DNA from: Apodospora peruviana
Taxonomy: Eukaryota > Ascomycota > Sordariomycetes > Sordariales > Lasiosphaeriaceae
DNA length: 64,000 bases
Direction of reading: 5' to 3'
NCBI GenBank assembly: GCA_033439685.1
Contig: JAUEDM010000001.1
Location: 5,518,001-5,582,000, forward strand
Positions 23,609 through 34,745 of this stretch are shown here, one piece after another. Within the stretch, counting starts at the first letter, position 1, and every line of letters begins with the position of its first letter. A program made the translations under genes and the position numbers. Below the pieces are notes generated by a model that searched no databases, was not told the DNA's origin, and saw only the letters and a list, made by a program, of their open reading frames with translations.

Positions 23609-24790
23609 GAGAGATAGACTCGATCAGAGAGAGCACCGAGTGGTGTTCCTCACACAGACACAGACACAAGCCACAGACGCACATGTTAGTCAGTGCAGAG
23701 TTTGTAGGAAAGGAGATCCGAGCCATCAACCTACATTATATATACTATACTACATAGTACAGTGTGGTATAGTATACGGAAGTAGTTTATATCAAACCTC
23801 GAAGGCTACCCCGCAACCGCCTTGACGTTTTGTTGTCTGTTTATCTCTTGTCTGCATCTTCGCTAATACGCACGTGAGGCGATCAGAGACATACACTCTC
23901 TTGATTTAACCGACACTCGCGATCAAGACACACACACACACACATACCAAAGTCGAGGTACTTAGTATGCGCTCAAGCCTCTTGGCTATTTCTTCTACAG
24001 CCTTCTACCCTTCTATCCATGTTTTCGACAAATGGGACCCTCTGAGCGGCGGCGGCGTGGCCCGATCTGAGACATGCCTGGTGATGATGTCCTTCTTTGC
24101 TATCCGTCCTCGAGATCGGGCGCGCGGCGAGGTTCTATACCACGCACAGCCGGGACAGACCAGGCCAGACCAGACCAGGCAGACTGATGGCGGAGGCGGG
24201 AGCGGAGAGAAAGAGACCTGGCCTGGTGTTTGTCGTGCCGCACAACTCTTGTGCCCACCCACAACCAGTCGGTCGACTCCCTCGGCGGGGCCCGGACAAA
24301 AAGGGAGGCCTAGCTGCTCGGGGCCAAGTACATCTTGGGTTTCTATCTCTTTCATCCAGTCTCGATAGGTGACTGTACGAGATGGGGTGTTCCTTGACGG
24401 TCCGTGCCACCGGAGAAAGGGGACATGTTTACCTAATTGTTGGTGATGATGGTGAGTGAACTGGAGGGAGTTGAGGCGAGCGCGGGTACCCACGGTAGAT
24501 GCCTAGGTAAGTACCTGGGCAGGCAACCTTCGGGAGTATATTGTGTCGTCGGTTCGGGATGGGATAATGGATCGAAATGGTGCTGAGTGAGATTCTGTTG
24601 TTTCTGTGGTGGAAGGGGATCAAACGAAGTAAGACGTACGGTACGTTTGCCCTCTCTCGTCGCCAACTAAACGAACACACCTGCGGTTAGTCGGTCGGGA
24701 AGGTCGGTAAGTAAGCACCTACCCTTAGGCATGGACTGGTAAAACGGTGCTACCAACCAACCCTCTGGTTACCTATGTCTACAAGAGGAA

Positions 24791-24806
24791 GAGAGAGAGA
24801 GAGAGA
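24791..24806. repeat. (GA)8 microsatellite
   Basis: Eight GA units about 0.9 kb upstream of the G-patch gene; a GAGA-type tract of the kind common in fungal promoters and leaders. Confidence 0.85.
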
Positions 24807-25693
24807 AACGCATGAAAGTCGAATTTTCAAAGGTTGGTGCGTGGATGGGTGGCACAACGGCTAGTATATACCGCAACGCCGCCGCTTCCTTGCGCCCTTT
24901 TCTTCCGTTTCGTTCGATTCGGCAAGTGAATGTCAGCGAAAGAAAACAGTCAAGTGTGTGTATGTGTGTGCTTCAATTCGCCACTTGCTCGCCGGCATGT
25001 GATGGTTTCGAAACTGCGGCTCCCTCGGAGGGAATGAAGCAAACATTCTGGGGATCTCGGGAACTTTTTCTGTTTTAACCACTGTATGATGCTTGTGCCG
25101 CTGTGATTCGGTTTGTTAGTTTGAGGCGATGTGATGGGGGTGATCACATATACTCGGGGTCTTGTTTACTGTCCCGCCTGTCCATAATGGGGTGTTTGAG
25201 GTAGGAGATGAGAAGGAATGCGGCACCTTTGGTAGTGTGATCCTTGAAGACCATCATCTTTCGGGGAGATCCACCAAGTGTTAATGTTGGACTCATTCTG
25301 ATCATCCGGTGGGAAATGATATAGATTTTGGGCGAAAAAGTCTGAGTGAAAAAGAAATGCGATATGAAAAAAATATACTCAAGAGGTGAGCTTGAAAAGG
25401 GGGCTGCTGGTTGGGGTGGGGATTGAGATGAAAGACGGGAGTTGAGATGAACAGAAAGCAACAAGCCAACCCCACATTCCACTTCTTTGTTGAGAGGTTC
25501 ACTCGCACCACCGTCATCCGAAACCACATTGAAGGTTCAATTAAAATCCATTTCAAACACCACACACACAGCACATCCCTTCCTCAAAAGAACATCGGGT
25601 TGCCCCAGAAATCACGCAGCTTTATTGACTCGGACGAGCAAGTCGATATCGGGTTTTCGCAAAGCACTGACTGACTGCTGCTCCACTTCCATC

Positions 25694-26785
25694 ATGAGTC
25701 GCGCCAACCAGCCCGACTCGGACGACGACGACGACGAAGATGACTACATGAAGATGACATTCGCCGACGCGCCCGCGACCACCATGCCCGAGACATCGCT
25801 CCAGCGGCGCCAGCGTGAGAAACGCGAGGCCGAGATCCGCGGACGCGTCAAGTCCAAGGCAGAGCTCGCCGCCGAGGAGGAAGCCAAGCGCGAGACCGCC
25901 CTGTCCAAGTCACTCCTCGCCGACCCCGCCGTGGCCAAGAAGAGCAAAGGGCTGGCCATGATGGCCAAGATGGGCTTCACAGGCGGCGCCCTCGGCAGCA
26001 AGGACAGCGCGCACACGGCCCGCACCGAGCCCATCAAGATATTCGTCAAGGATGGCCGCGAGGGCATCGGCCTGGAGAGCGAGCGGAAGCGCAAGCTTCG
26101 CGAGGCCGCCGAGGCCGCCGGCGAAGCTGCCAAGAAGGTCAAGGTCGACGAAAGTGAGTACCGTGAGCGCATGCGTAGGGAGAGAGAAGAAGCCCGGCAT
26201 GAGAAGCAGCTCCACGCTGCTCAAAAGGTTGCCGAGATGATGGACGAGGAGAAGGGCATTGCACCGTCTGTTGTTGCTCATGATACTGCAGAGAAACAGT
26301 CACCACCACCACCACCACCGCCGGGTGACCAGGACAAAACAACTGGAGAAGCAACATCGGTCGACAAGAAACGTCCTTCATCCTCTCGCCCACTTAAATC
26401 CATCCCTGTCATATACCGCGGCCTAGTCCGCTCCCGCGAGGAGGCAGAACGCAACAGGCGGATGCGGCACGACCTCGAGCAGAGCAGCAGCAGCGGTGGC
26501 GGAGGTCTCTTGGCACGACTGCCCACGTTCGAAGACCCAGAGGAGGATGCCGATGATAGGAAAGCGCTCGGCAAGACCGCTGCTATCACCTACGTCACCG
26601 CCGATGACCTGGACGACGAGGACGAGGAACTGAACGCCTTCAGCGCGCTGGACGCGGCCGAGAAGCTGCGTCATGTGGTCTTGTATCTGCGAGAGAAGCA
26701 CAAGTACTGCTTCTGGTGCAAGTTTGCCTACCTAGATGCCGAGATGGACGGTTGTCCCGGAGTGGAGGAGGAGGATCACGACTGA
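25694..26785 (+). CDS. G-patch domain protein, GPATCH11-like (DUF4187)
   Basis: The 363-residue protein starts at the ATG at 25694, just before an acidic run (DSDDDDDEDD) typical of the family. The frame is open 69 codons further upstream but that part is not family-like. A G-patch lies at about 84-134: KGLAMMAKMGFTGGALG with the later GIGLE motif. It is followed by a Lys/Glu/Arg-rich helical stretch to about 190, a Pro-rich low-complexity region, and a C-terminal DUF4187 module (LREKHKYCFWC, then EMDGCPG). This domain order matches animal GPATCH11/CENP-Y. G-patch proteins usually bind and activate DEAH-box RNA helicases in splicing or ribosome assembly; the partner is not known from sequence. 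The protein is of normal length and intron-free. It converges with the carboxylesterase gene. Confidence 0.9.
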   Translation: MSRANQPDSDDDDDEDDYMKMTFADAPATTMPETSLQRRQREKREAEIRGRVKSKAELAAEEEAKRETALSKSLLADPAVAKKSKGLAMMAKMGFTGGALGSKDSAHTARTEPIKIFVKDGREGIGLESERKRKLREAAEAAGEAAKKVKVDESEYRERMRREREEARHEKQLHAAQKVAEMMDEEKGIAPSVVAHDTAEKQSPPPPPPPGDQDKTTGEATSVDKKRPSSSRPLKSIPVIYRGLVRSREEAERNRRMRHDLEQSSSSGGGGLLARLPTFEDPEEDADDRKALGKTAAITYVTADDLDDEDEELNAFSALDAAEKLRHVVLYLREKHKYCFWCKFAYLDAEMDGCPGVEEEDHD

Positions 26786-27208
26786 AACAAATACGAGGAA
26801 TATGTACTTGAAAGTCAGATACCGGAAATAACTTCAAGGTGGGTATAAGTAAAAGAAATTACGAGCATTGTTATCAATGACTAGCTGGGTGGTTCTCGAA
26901 TGGACTGAACCACCGGTCGTCTAAGGTGGCAATCACCTGGGCGAATGCCAACCAAACGGCCATCGAGGGACTGTGTGGTATTTTGTGGGTAGAACACGAA
27001 GTAGGGGTGACAGAAATATGTACTTATGGCACCATAATGTCGAAAATAGTACTGCCCTGATGGGCAATAGCCACCACAAGAACGGTTATCAACACGACTT
27101 GCCTGCCAGGCACGCAAGCAGCACTGGTATAGGTAGGTAGGTATATCCAAGTAGGCACCTAGGTACCTATATAGTCATTCATATATGAAAAATCAAGCTC
27201 CCCAAATG
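26786..27208. other. Convergent spacer with a CCTAGGTA/AGGTAGGT cluster
   Basis: This 423-bp spacer separates the stop codons of the G-patch and esterase genes and holds both 3' UTRs. A dense cluster at about 27131-27170 combines AGGTAGGTAGGT with CACCTAGGTACC, the most compact example in the window of a dispersed intergenic motif family. No gene is seen. Confidence 0.6.
27131..27170. repeat. Cluster of AGGTAGGT and CCTAGGTACC palindromic motifs
   Basis: A 12-bp (AGGT)3 tract and, about 15 bp later, a palindromic CCTAGGTACC-type word. The same words recur in other intergenic spacers and in one intron of this window. Confidence 0.75.
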
Positions 27209-29435
27209 TCATCCTGTACTCCCAGTGCTCTGCTCCGTAACGTCTGCCAAGTCCAACCAAAACCGGCACTTATCCCTCTGGTCAGCAGGTACTTCCTCCA
27301 TCCTAGTATGCCCCGTCTCGACGACCAAGCGCCGAGGGGGATATTTCACCACCACATCTCCATCCACTTCTTCCTCGGCACCGCTGTTGCCCCATGCCTC
27401 CCAAACCGGACTCCCTTCCCTACGATACGTGTTCGGATCGAGCGTGCGCACAAAACTGATCCAGTAGGCCATAAACACGGGCACGATGGGCGCGTTGTAG
27501 GTCCAGTAGCTGCGCGCCGACGGGCAGTTGCCGGGCCCAAATATTGCGGCTGCGTCGTACATGTGCGGCACCCCTATCCCGGCTGCGATGTTGTCGTAGT
27601 CTTGGACGTTGTACCTGTAGGCGAAGAGACGGCTGGGGGGGCGACTACCGTCGATGCCCTTGACAGGGGGGGAGGAGGAGGAGGAGGTGAGCGGTTTCTG
27701 GCTCCATCGTCCGCCGTTGGGTAATATTTTCCAATCCTTCGTCCTGTTGTTCTTCTTTACGGGCTTGGCGGCAGTGGAGTTCGGCTGCTGTTGTCGTTGA
27801 TGGGATTGCATAGCGTTCAGGATGTTCACGTTTGGGCAGGTGAAGGTGGCTTCGCCGTACGCGCGGCTGGTCGCAGGGTACCAATCTGCATGACGGGGCA
27901 ACGGTGGCAGCGCCAGCTTAGCATACTGCTGTATGATAGTGTCTGTGTCATTAAGGGTGAGGGCAGGATAGTTATTGGCGAAGAAGTTAGCCATGTCTGC
28001 CTCGGTAGCAGCGTTGGCCGCAAAGACGGAGCCCTCATCGTTGGCGGTACCGGAGAGCAGGGGCACATCGACGAACTGGCCCTTCTTGAAGAGCCTGTAG
28101 GGCAGATCCTGCAACAGATCGCCGTCGATGCAGGGTGTCCAGTAGAAAAGGGGTAGAGGCCACGCTGTGCGGCCCTGGAAGGGCTGAGCGCGGTTCATCT
28201 CCTGCAGCAAGGCAGCGCTCTTGGATCGAAGACACCGTATCCCCCGGTTCTGCCCCGGCCAGGGATCACGATCACACCCCGTCTGCTCCAGCAGCTGCGA
28301 GTATTGCCATTCGACCTCGGCAACGAAAGGCTGAGCCGGGAAGAAGACGGATTCGGCCGCGGCCCCGACGAACAGGTTGTCGTTGCGACCGCCGTAGGCT
28401 ACCATGTGCATGGCGACGCTCCCTGCCCCGGCCGACGCGCCGTGGATGACGACGTGGTCCGGATCTCCGCCAAAGGATCCGATATTGGTCTTTACCCACC
28501 TCAAGAGCATGCGCTGGTCGAGCAGACCAGCGTTCAGGTTGCCGTCTTGTCTCACGTGTTCACTTGCAAGAAACCCCCATAGGCCGACCCGGTAGTTGAA
28601 GTTGACTACTACAATCTCATGGCCAGACTTCTCTACGACTCCTGCCCCGTTCCAGTTGGCGTTGGCGTTTGACTGATATCCTTTTCCCCCTGTTGGTCAG
28701 CAGTGCTTGTTTACACTTGGGGGAGGCAGGAGGAAGAGACTCAGAAACTCACCGCCACCTTGGATGAACACCCAAACGGGTAATCTAGATCGAGGTGAGG
28801 CATCCGACGGAGCCCACACATTGACAAAGAGGCAATCCTCGTCTTGGTCATTCATGGGCAAGTGTCTACCGATACCCAGGCATATCGGCCGGAACTATCC
28901 ACCTGTCAGCAAGGCCCCGTACCCCGGCAATAACAGCAAGACAGACAGATATACCACGACGTACATATGCAGCCTGCTCAACTCCACCAGTCCTGTGAGG
29001 TGCGGCCGGCGCTCTCCATCTAAGATTGCCAAGCGGCGGCGCAGCATACCGCATGCCCAAGAAGCTGTCGACTCCATTCGGCAGCCGCCGGCCCTCATAG
29101 ACGGTGTAGTTAAGGTCCACCACGGGGTTCCCAGCGCCGGGCAGGTTGCTGTACCGTCCGGAAAGCACCAGCAGCCAGAGGCCTACCCAGAACAAGGCAA
29201 CGATGCCGCCGGCCGACGCGAACACCCCGACAAGCGCCACGTAGCGTCTCCGCCGACGTGATGTCTTCTCGGAGCTGTCTAGAAGTACTAATGTTTCTTC
29301 TTCAGCCTCGTCCATCTCAGCTTGGGTATCAGGATCGGGATCGTGGTGGTCATGATGTTTGTCGAGAAGGGTGGTGCTCGGTGAGGCTTTACGGCTCTCT
29401 TTCCCTTGTCCTTGTTCGTCGGTTGTCGTCGCCAT
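27209..29435 (-). CDS. Membrane-anchored type-B carboxylesterase/lipase
   Basis: Three exons, 29435-28965, 28894-28753 and 28689-27209, give 697 residues. The introns (70 and 63 bp; GTACGT..TAG and GTGAGT..CAG) restore the family sequences FRPICLG and IQGGG. Residues 1-64 are charged and cytosolic-looking (HHDHHDPDPD, then SRRRRR), followed by one hydrophobic segment at 65-92, so a type II membrane protein with the alpha/beta-hydrolase outside the cytosol is expected. Family marks are EDCLFVNVW, the oxyanion QGGG, nucleophile Ser290 in GASAG, acid Glu423 in NDEGSV and His580 in GVPHMYD. A low-complexity insertion of about 55 residues (500-556) precedes the FAYRYNV strand. Substrates may be lipid, ferulate-like or other esters. 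Secreted members usually have a cleavable signal instead of this anchor. Confidence 0.87.
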
Positions 29436-30559
29436 TGTGGCCCTTGCTGGGTAGAATGGACCGAACTACCTAGGTATAAAAAGGATGCAAGCCAGAGTGA
29501 GTTGACCTGCACGCAGCAGCGGCTGCCATCAGCCGGGGGTTATTGTGACGGTCTAGCTCATCAACTGGATGAAAGCCAATGTTGGTCCAATATCAAATCT
29601 CGTCTTGACTATTAAACACGGTTAACAAAAGACGATATACTGTATACCAATGGAAATGTTGGGGAGTTGGCGCATCCGCTGGTCTGCCCGTCTCCTATCA
29701 TTCACACGAGTATATTCAAGAGCATGTTACAATAAAAATAAATGTCGCAAGTGAGTGAGTGAGTCGAGGCAAGATCAAGGAAGTCCATCATACATTGAAG
29801 ATGCATACGAGACAGATCCGCGTATTGACAAGATACCTAGGTAATAATTGAAGAGTCGAGTTAGCATGGATACAGCCTTCTTATAGGTAATCCCGACAAT
29901 ACTGATAAAATCGGAGAATGGAAAACCCCCAGTTGCTGTCCCGGTTTCTCACCAATATGCCGTTGGAACGGCGCAAATAATCATAACGGGGCAGTAATGC
30001 TGGAAGCCAACACACATACCTCGGCAACCTCACTGACTGTGCCGACACGCTGCGATTGACAAACACCAGGCAAACAACAGAAATCAATATTATCAAGTTC
30101 CGGAAAGATATAAATGTCGTATAGGTGCTTTACTGTATACAAAAACTAAGATGCTCGAACAAAAAGTTGGAAGGGATTCCGGGATGCGGGGTTTATAACG
30201 GGTATCACGCGCCGGCTCGTGAATGGGACACCAGACAAACGGCCTCCATAGGTGTATCCGTATCGCATCACGAGACCACCCACCGCTAAAAACCCCTGAA
30301 ATTGTCAACCAGTATGCGCCGGTCAACTCAAGTCCCAGTGCCATGTATGAAAACTATACAAAAACACAAATTCAGCTAAAGAATAACCATAAAGTCAGGT
30401 AGCCTAACCACAAGCCACGCAGCTGGATACCTACCTACCTTACCTTTCAGGTTAATTGAGTAACCCAACAAGAATACAGGAAACTATATCCGTAAAACAT
30501 ACATATTCTTGACAAAGTTCAACCCGTAGGGCCACACTACACCAACTCAGTTACAGGTC
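29436..30559. other. Intergenic region, esterase promoter and DGAT2 3' flank
   Basis: These 1.1 kb lie between tandem minus-strand genes. CCTAGGTA words occur at about 29467 and 29834, and ACCTACCTACC near 30430. No supported ORF. Confidence 0.55.
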
Positions 30560-32567
30560 CTACTTCATAATCTGCATCTCCTCCGTTCTCCTCGGTACAA
30601 ACTGGTCCTTGTACGTCTCCCACATTTTGGTCAGCTCAGCGACATACAACCCATGCAGCCTGTCTACCTCCTGCGGCTCAAACATGCCATTGCGCGCCTG
30701 CGTCACCTTGATCGGCTTGCCGACGACAATGTTCAGCGGCCGTCGGTACGGCATCAGGCCGACATCATAATTGAAAATCCCCCTCCCATGCAAGAACGGC
30801 AAGGTAAACTTGAGCGTGCGCAGCACGTACATCTGCACCTGGCGCAGGCGTGGGTGCGTCTCGGGGTTGACCTGGTCATACAGGTCGTTTTCGCCGAACG
30901 CCAAGACGGGCACCAAGTCGGCGCCCGTGCGGATGGCCAGCTTGATGAAGCCTTTACGCTCGCCCAGGACGAGGTGCATCGTGCCGGGCTGCGCCTCGAG
31001 CGATTCGCGCGCGCCACCAACGACGATGGTCACGGCTCGGCCCATGCCCTCGCCATTAGGCCCGCCGCGGGAGAGGGTGTTGAGGATAGAATCCTTGGAC
31101 ACGGACCGAATTCCAAGTGACAGGATATATTCGCGGTAGATGGGGATGCGGAAGTTGGAGTCGAGCGTCAAGAGGCTGTTGGTGATGCCGGGGAACTTCT
31201 CCGAGAAACCCAGAGCCTCGGTCCCAAAGGCCGCGAAGGCGCCGTGCGAGATGATGCCGTGCGGATGGTAGCCAAAGATATACTTGCGCGTGGGCGGCAG
31301 ATCGTGCGTCTTGTGCAGCCTCGCGGGGAAGTAGTCAGCGAAGTACTTCCAGAAGGGCAGCCGCCTGAAGCGCTCCGATCGCAGCCGCAGCCGGCCGTCG
31401 GTGGCCGCCTTGGAGAGCAAGATATGGAGCAGATACGGAATCAGGAGAGGCCAGGTCAAGGGGATCGCGCAGAGAAAGAAGAAGAACGACGCCATGCTTG
31501 CGATACTAAGGCAATGGATCATGACTGCCAACGTCTGTAGTCTCCTCTGGACCGGGACGTTCCAAGGAGCGAACCTGACACCGCCGGCCTCGTATGAGTC
31601 GATCCGGCCTTCGCCGTTTATGGTGCCGGTGGTGGACAGGGCAGGGTAACCACCGGACTGGTCATCCCCGGGCTTTTCAATAGTGGTGTGGGTTTGGAGA
31701 TAATAATCATCTTGGTGATAAGTTGTGAGTTTTTCGGTCTTGGCCTGCCGTTGCCTGAGACCATCCGATGTGTGATCGGTGACAGGATATCCATTAGCCT
31801 TCGGCTTGCTGTCCTCTTCCCGGACCGGCTCTTTCCGATTGTTCTCGCCCCGCTCGGCCTTTTGGTCATTTTGTACAGCCTCCTCCTTCGGTTCTTGATG
31901 GACATCTTGCCCTTTCGAGTCGCTCTGCCCGTCTAAACCTCCATTCCCACTGTCCTCGACATCCTCCTTGAGTGCCTCGGCATAGGTCTCCGGCTCCACC
32001 ACTTCCTGCTTATCTAAGCGGTTCGTCCCAATATTCGAATCAGAGGCTTCGTTGACCTGGGTACGAGAAGAAGCTGTTGAGTGAGAGCCCGGTGACTTTG
32101 AGACTGGCGTCTTAGCAAAATGATCCTCCGCCTCGTCTGCGATGGAAGCTCGAGGCGTATCCCCGTTTAAGCTCGCGTTCGATTTCTTTGGTTGGACAGG
32201 CCGGGTACGGGCAGGCAATCCGGCGTTCTCGTCGTTGCCCTGAACCAAGCCTGTTAGCAGCTGGAAACTGTCAATGAGTTATCAATGGAGGACGACTTAC
32301 AGCGTCTTCATAGGCAGGGTTCTGGTCTCTCCTGGCCGAGGCCGGAGACGCCGCTTGTTCGTTTGGTCCATTGGCGTTCTGGTGGGAAGCTGGAGAAGCA
32401 TTTCCGTCAATGACCCGAAGAACAGGAATCTCGCTGCGTGGTTGGGGCTTTGAAGGAGCAGTTTTCTTGCTGGCTTGTGCCTTTTTCTTGGAGGCCTTCT
32501 TCTTCGTCGAAGACGAAGACGGGGCAGCCGGGCCCCGACTGCCGCTTTCCTGAGCGTGATACTCCAT
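30560..32567 (-). CDS. DGA1: Diacylglycerol O-acyltransferase, DGAT2 family
   Basis: Two exons, 32567-32301 and 32239-30560, with a 61-bp intron (GTAAGT..TTCAG, phase 0), give 648 residues. The enzyme uses acyl-CoA and diacylglycerol to make triacylglycerol at the ER and lipid droplets. Evidence is the hydrophobic hairpin at about 329-366, the family signature YHPHG at 413-417, then NSLLTLDSNFRIPIYRE, VVGGARESLEA, GERKGFIKLA and GENDLYDQV, and the terminal basic region. The first 310 residues or so are a Lys/Ser/Glu/Asp-rich disordered extension (KKKASKKKAQASKK early, then acidic repeats). That is far longer than in yeast Dga1 (418 residues in all) and is spread over both exons. The catalytic part is complete, so activity is expected; the extension's role (targeting or phospho-regulation) is unknown. 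Confidence 0.93.
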
Positions 32568-34745
32568 CTTGCGAGGGTTGTGCTATGCTACCGATGTTCT
32601 CTGTTGTTATTTGGCGGTGCTCACCTGAGATATGGGTGGCCATTACGGACACACAGGTTTGCCCTCGCGAGCGACAGCAGTGAGCGTTATATTTGTGATT
32701 GAGCATCCAAGCTAGCCGGACAGCAATGGGGACGTCCTCGCGGAAACCTTAATTCGGAATCAAGGGCGCCGTAATGTATTGCTATTACTTCGCGATGTCG
32801 CTAGTCGCAGACTCGGTGTCATGGCCGGCCAGCGCACGGCTCGCGGAGGGCGGAAGGCAGAGGGATGGAATCAATGGATTGCCACCGGTGACCGACCTAG
32901 AGCGGACCCAGAATAACGCAAAGGTATGCACGGGTATTATCGAGACGAACGAACTACACTACTGCTGGACAAGGTTGACGCATGTTGTAGTCTGTACTCC
33001 GATGGGCGCTTGTTGCTTCGTCGGAGAGGTGTCGTGGGTGGTGCCTGGCTGAGGACGCCCTGCGCCGCCTGGGATGCCTTGTTGGTCGTGTGCACCTGTA
33101 GCTCTCACCGGAGGTTCCATCGAGCGGCGAGGAGCCGAGTCCGCCCCAAGCTTGCACCGGTGATGACGTCCTCCAGCCACCAAAGTGGGGCAGCGTCAGG
33201 GACCGCCAAGGCGATCCCGGGGGCCCGGGCTTAACCTCAAGACCAGGACCGGCGACACTTTTACACTGTACAATACATCCGTACATTCGGTTTTTATTCG
33301 TCTGTTCTGATACTAGGAAACAAATCAAACAAAACAACTGTCAAGGGGACATTTGGGGAATAGTAAGTGCCCTACTTCGAACTATGCAATGATCCTTGTA
33401 CGGTACGAGTATTCCGTACGAACAAACACATCTGAGGTAACCCGTAGCTCTGCTACATACACATGCCGGGAAACCGACCTCACAAGGCGGATACGACAGA
33501 GTCGGGTAGAAAGGTCCAGAGTAGATAAGGTAGGCTAGTTTTACCTGCCTAGGTAGGCACCATACACCACGTGGTGGATTATACGCATACCAAGCAGGAC
33601 AATTCGGTCTCCGGATCCCCCCTTTTCTCTCTTGCCGTCTTAACACCAGCAGCACCACACCCATATATCATGTTCACCGGTCTCCAAGATAACAAGAAAA
33701 CCACATCACGATAGAATTTGTACGGATAAACAAACACTCAAAATACGAGTATGGAAAGTTGCTCAAAAAGTACACGTGAAACAAAAAGCAGATAACCGCC
33801 CAAGCCACACCCAGCAACGATAAGACGAGAAAAAAAGATACAGGGGCTGGTAACCTCCTACCCCCCTCGAGACACACCTGTTATTGTTATCGGCTTCCCA
33901 GTAGCGTCCTGTTTTGGCAGTCCGCCTGTCCATGGTCGCTGGGACGTGACAGACCTGATCATCCCACATGTCAACCACATATTTAGGTGCGTTGCCGATT
34001 CAGCTCGTCTTGGGAACGGATTAACAAAGGAACCTACGGGAAACGAAAGACAGATGAATCGACGTCCTCACTCTCATCCCTTCGGCCCTTGCGAAGCTCG
34101 ATAGAAAGAGAGACGCACAACAACTATGTAGCCATCATGTTCCCCATTGGTTGACCAGGAACGTAAGCGGTTCTTCTGAAATTGCTGCAGCCCTCCAGGA
34201 GAAGTTGCCCCTTTTGAAGCGAATAAAAAAAATCAGCCACCGACTAACCGCACACCGTTTTTGGCGCCTGCCCGTAGGGGAAAAGGAACACACTGAAGGA
34301 TAACAAGCAGGGAAGTGAAAGACAACGAAAGCCCATCATATATATGTACCGAGATAACAATCCGGTCATCTTTGCTCCTTGTCCGCAACACAAAAAGTTA
34401 AATATTCCCGCTCTGTCCGTACAGCCAACACGCAAAGAAAAAGAAGCAGGAGATCACACACACATCGGTCAAGACAGATAGTTAAGGACGCCTCAAGTGT
34501 TTAAGCACACCTCTGGAACACCGCCGATCGCATATTTTTGCTGCACCACTAACCAAAACCCCCGAAAAGGAAGAAGAATATCAAAACGCCAGGGCCCTTC
34601 AGTTCACCCCCCTTAACAAAGACCGAACAAAAGAAAAGACCAGCTCGTCATGCTATCTTGAACGGCTAACAAGCTGATTCTCAGCCTGATATTGTTGTGC
34701 ATCCTTGTATGAATAAGATTGCCCCGCATAGAACGACTCGCGAAC
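32568..34745. other. 2.2-kb intergenic region, DGAT2 promoter and C2H2-gene 3' flank
   Basis: Tandem minus-strand spacing. It contains TATTCCGTACG-type words near 33408, GCCTAGGTAGG near 33546 and low-complexity A-rich stretches from 33.7 to 34.6 kb likely to belong to a long 3' UTR. No gene recognised. Confidence 0.5.

Larger units (their letters stand above)
13111..25693. other. 12.6-kb gene-poor region between MSN2 and the G-patch gene
   Basis: This is the divergent spacer between two genes facing away from each other. I found no ORF with recognisable domains or a plausible exon chain on either strand. The longest frame (14838-15872) reads as Arg/His/Pro-rich shadow sequence. Base composition is near that of the rest of the window, with no AT-rich decay blocks and no transposon proteins. 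It contains a GACCCA tandem repeat, a T22 run, CA/CT and GA microsatellites, two TACGGAGTA-type or CCTAGGTA-type motif clusters (near 19780, 20603 and 24502) and many short ORFs. It must contain both promoters, and may hold non-coding transcripts or lineage-specific genes I cannot recognise. Confidence 0.5.
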
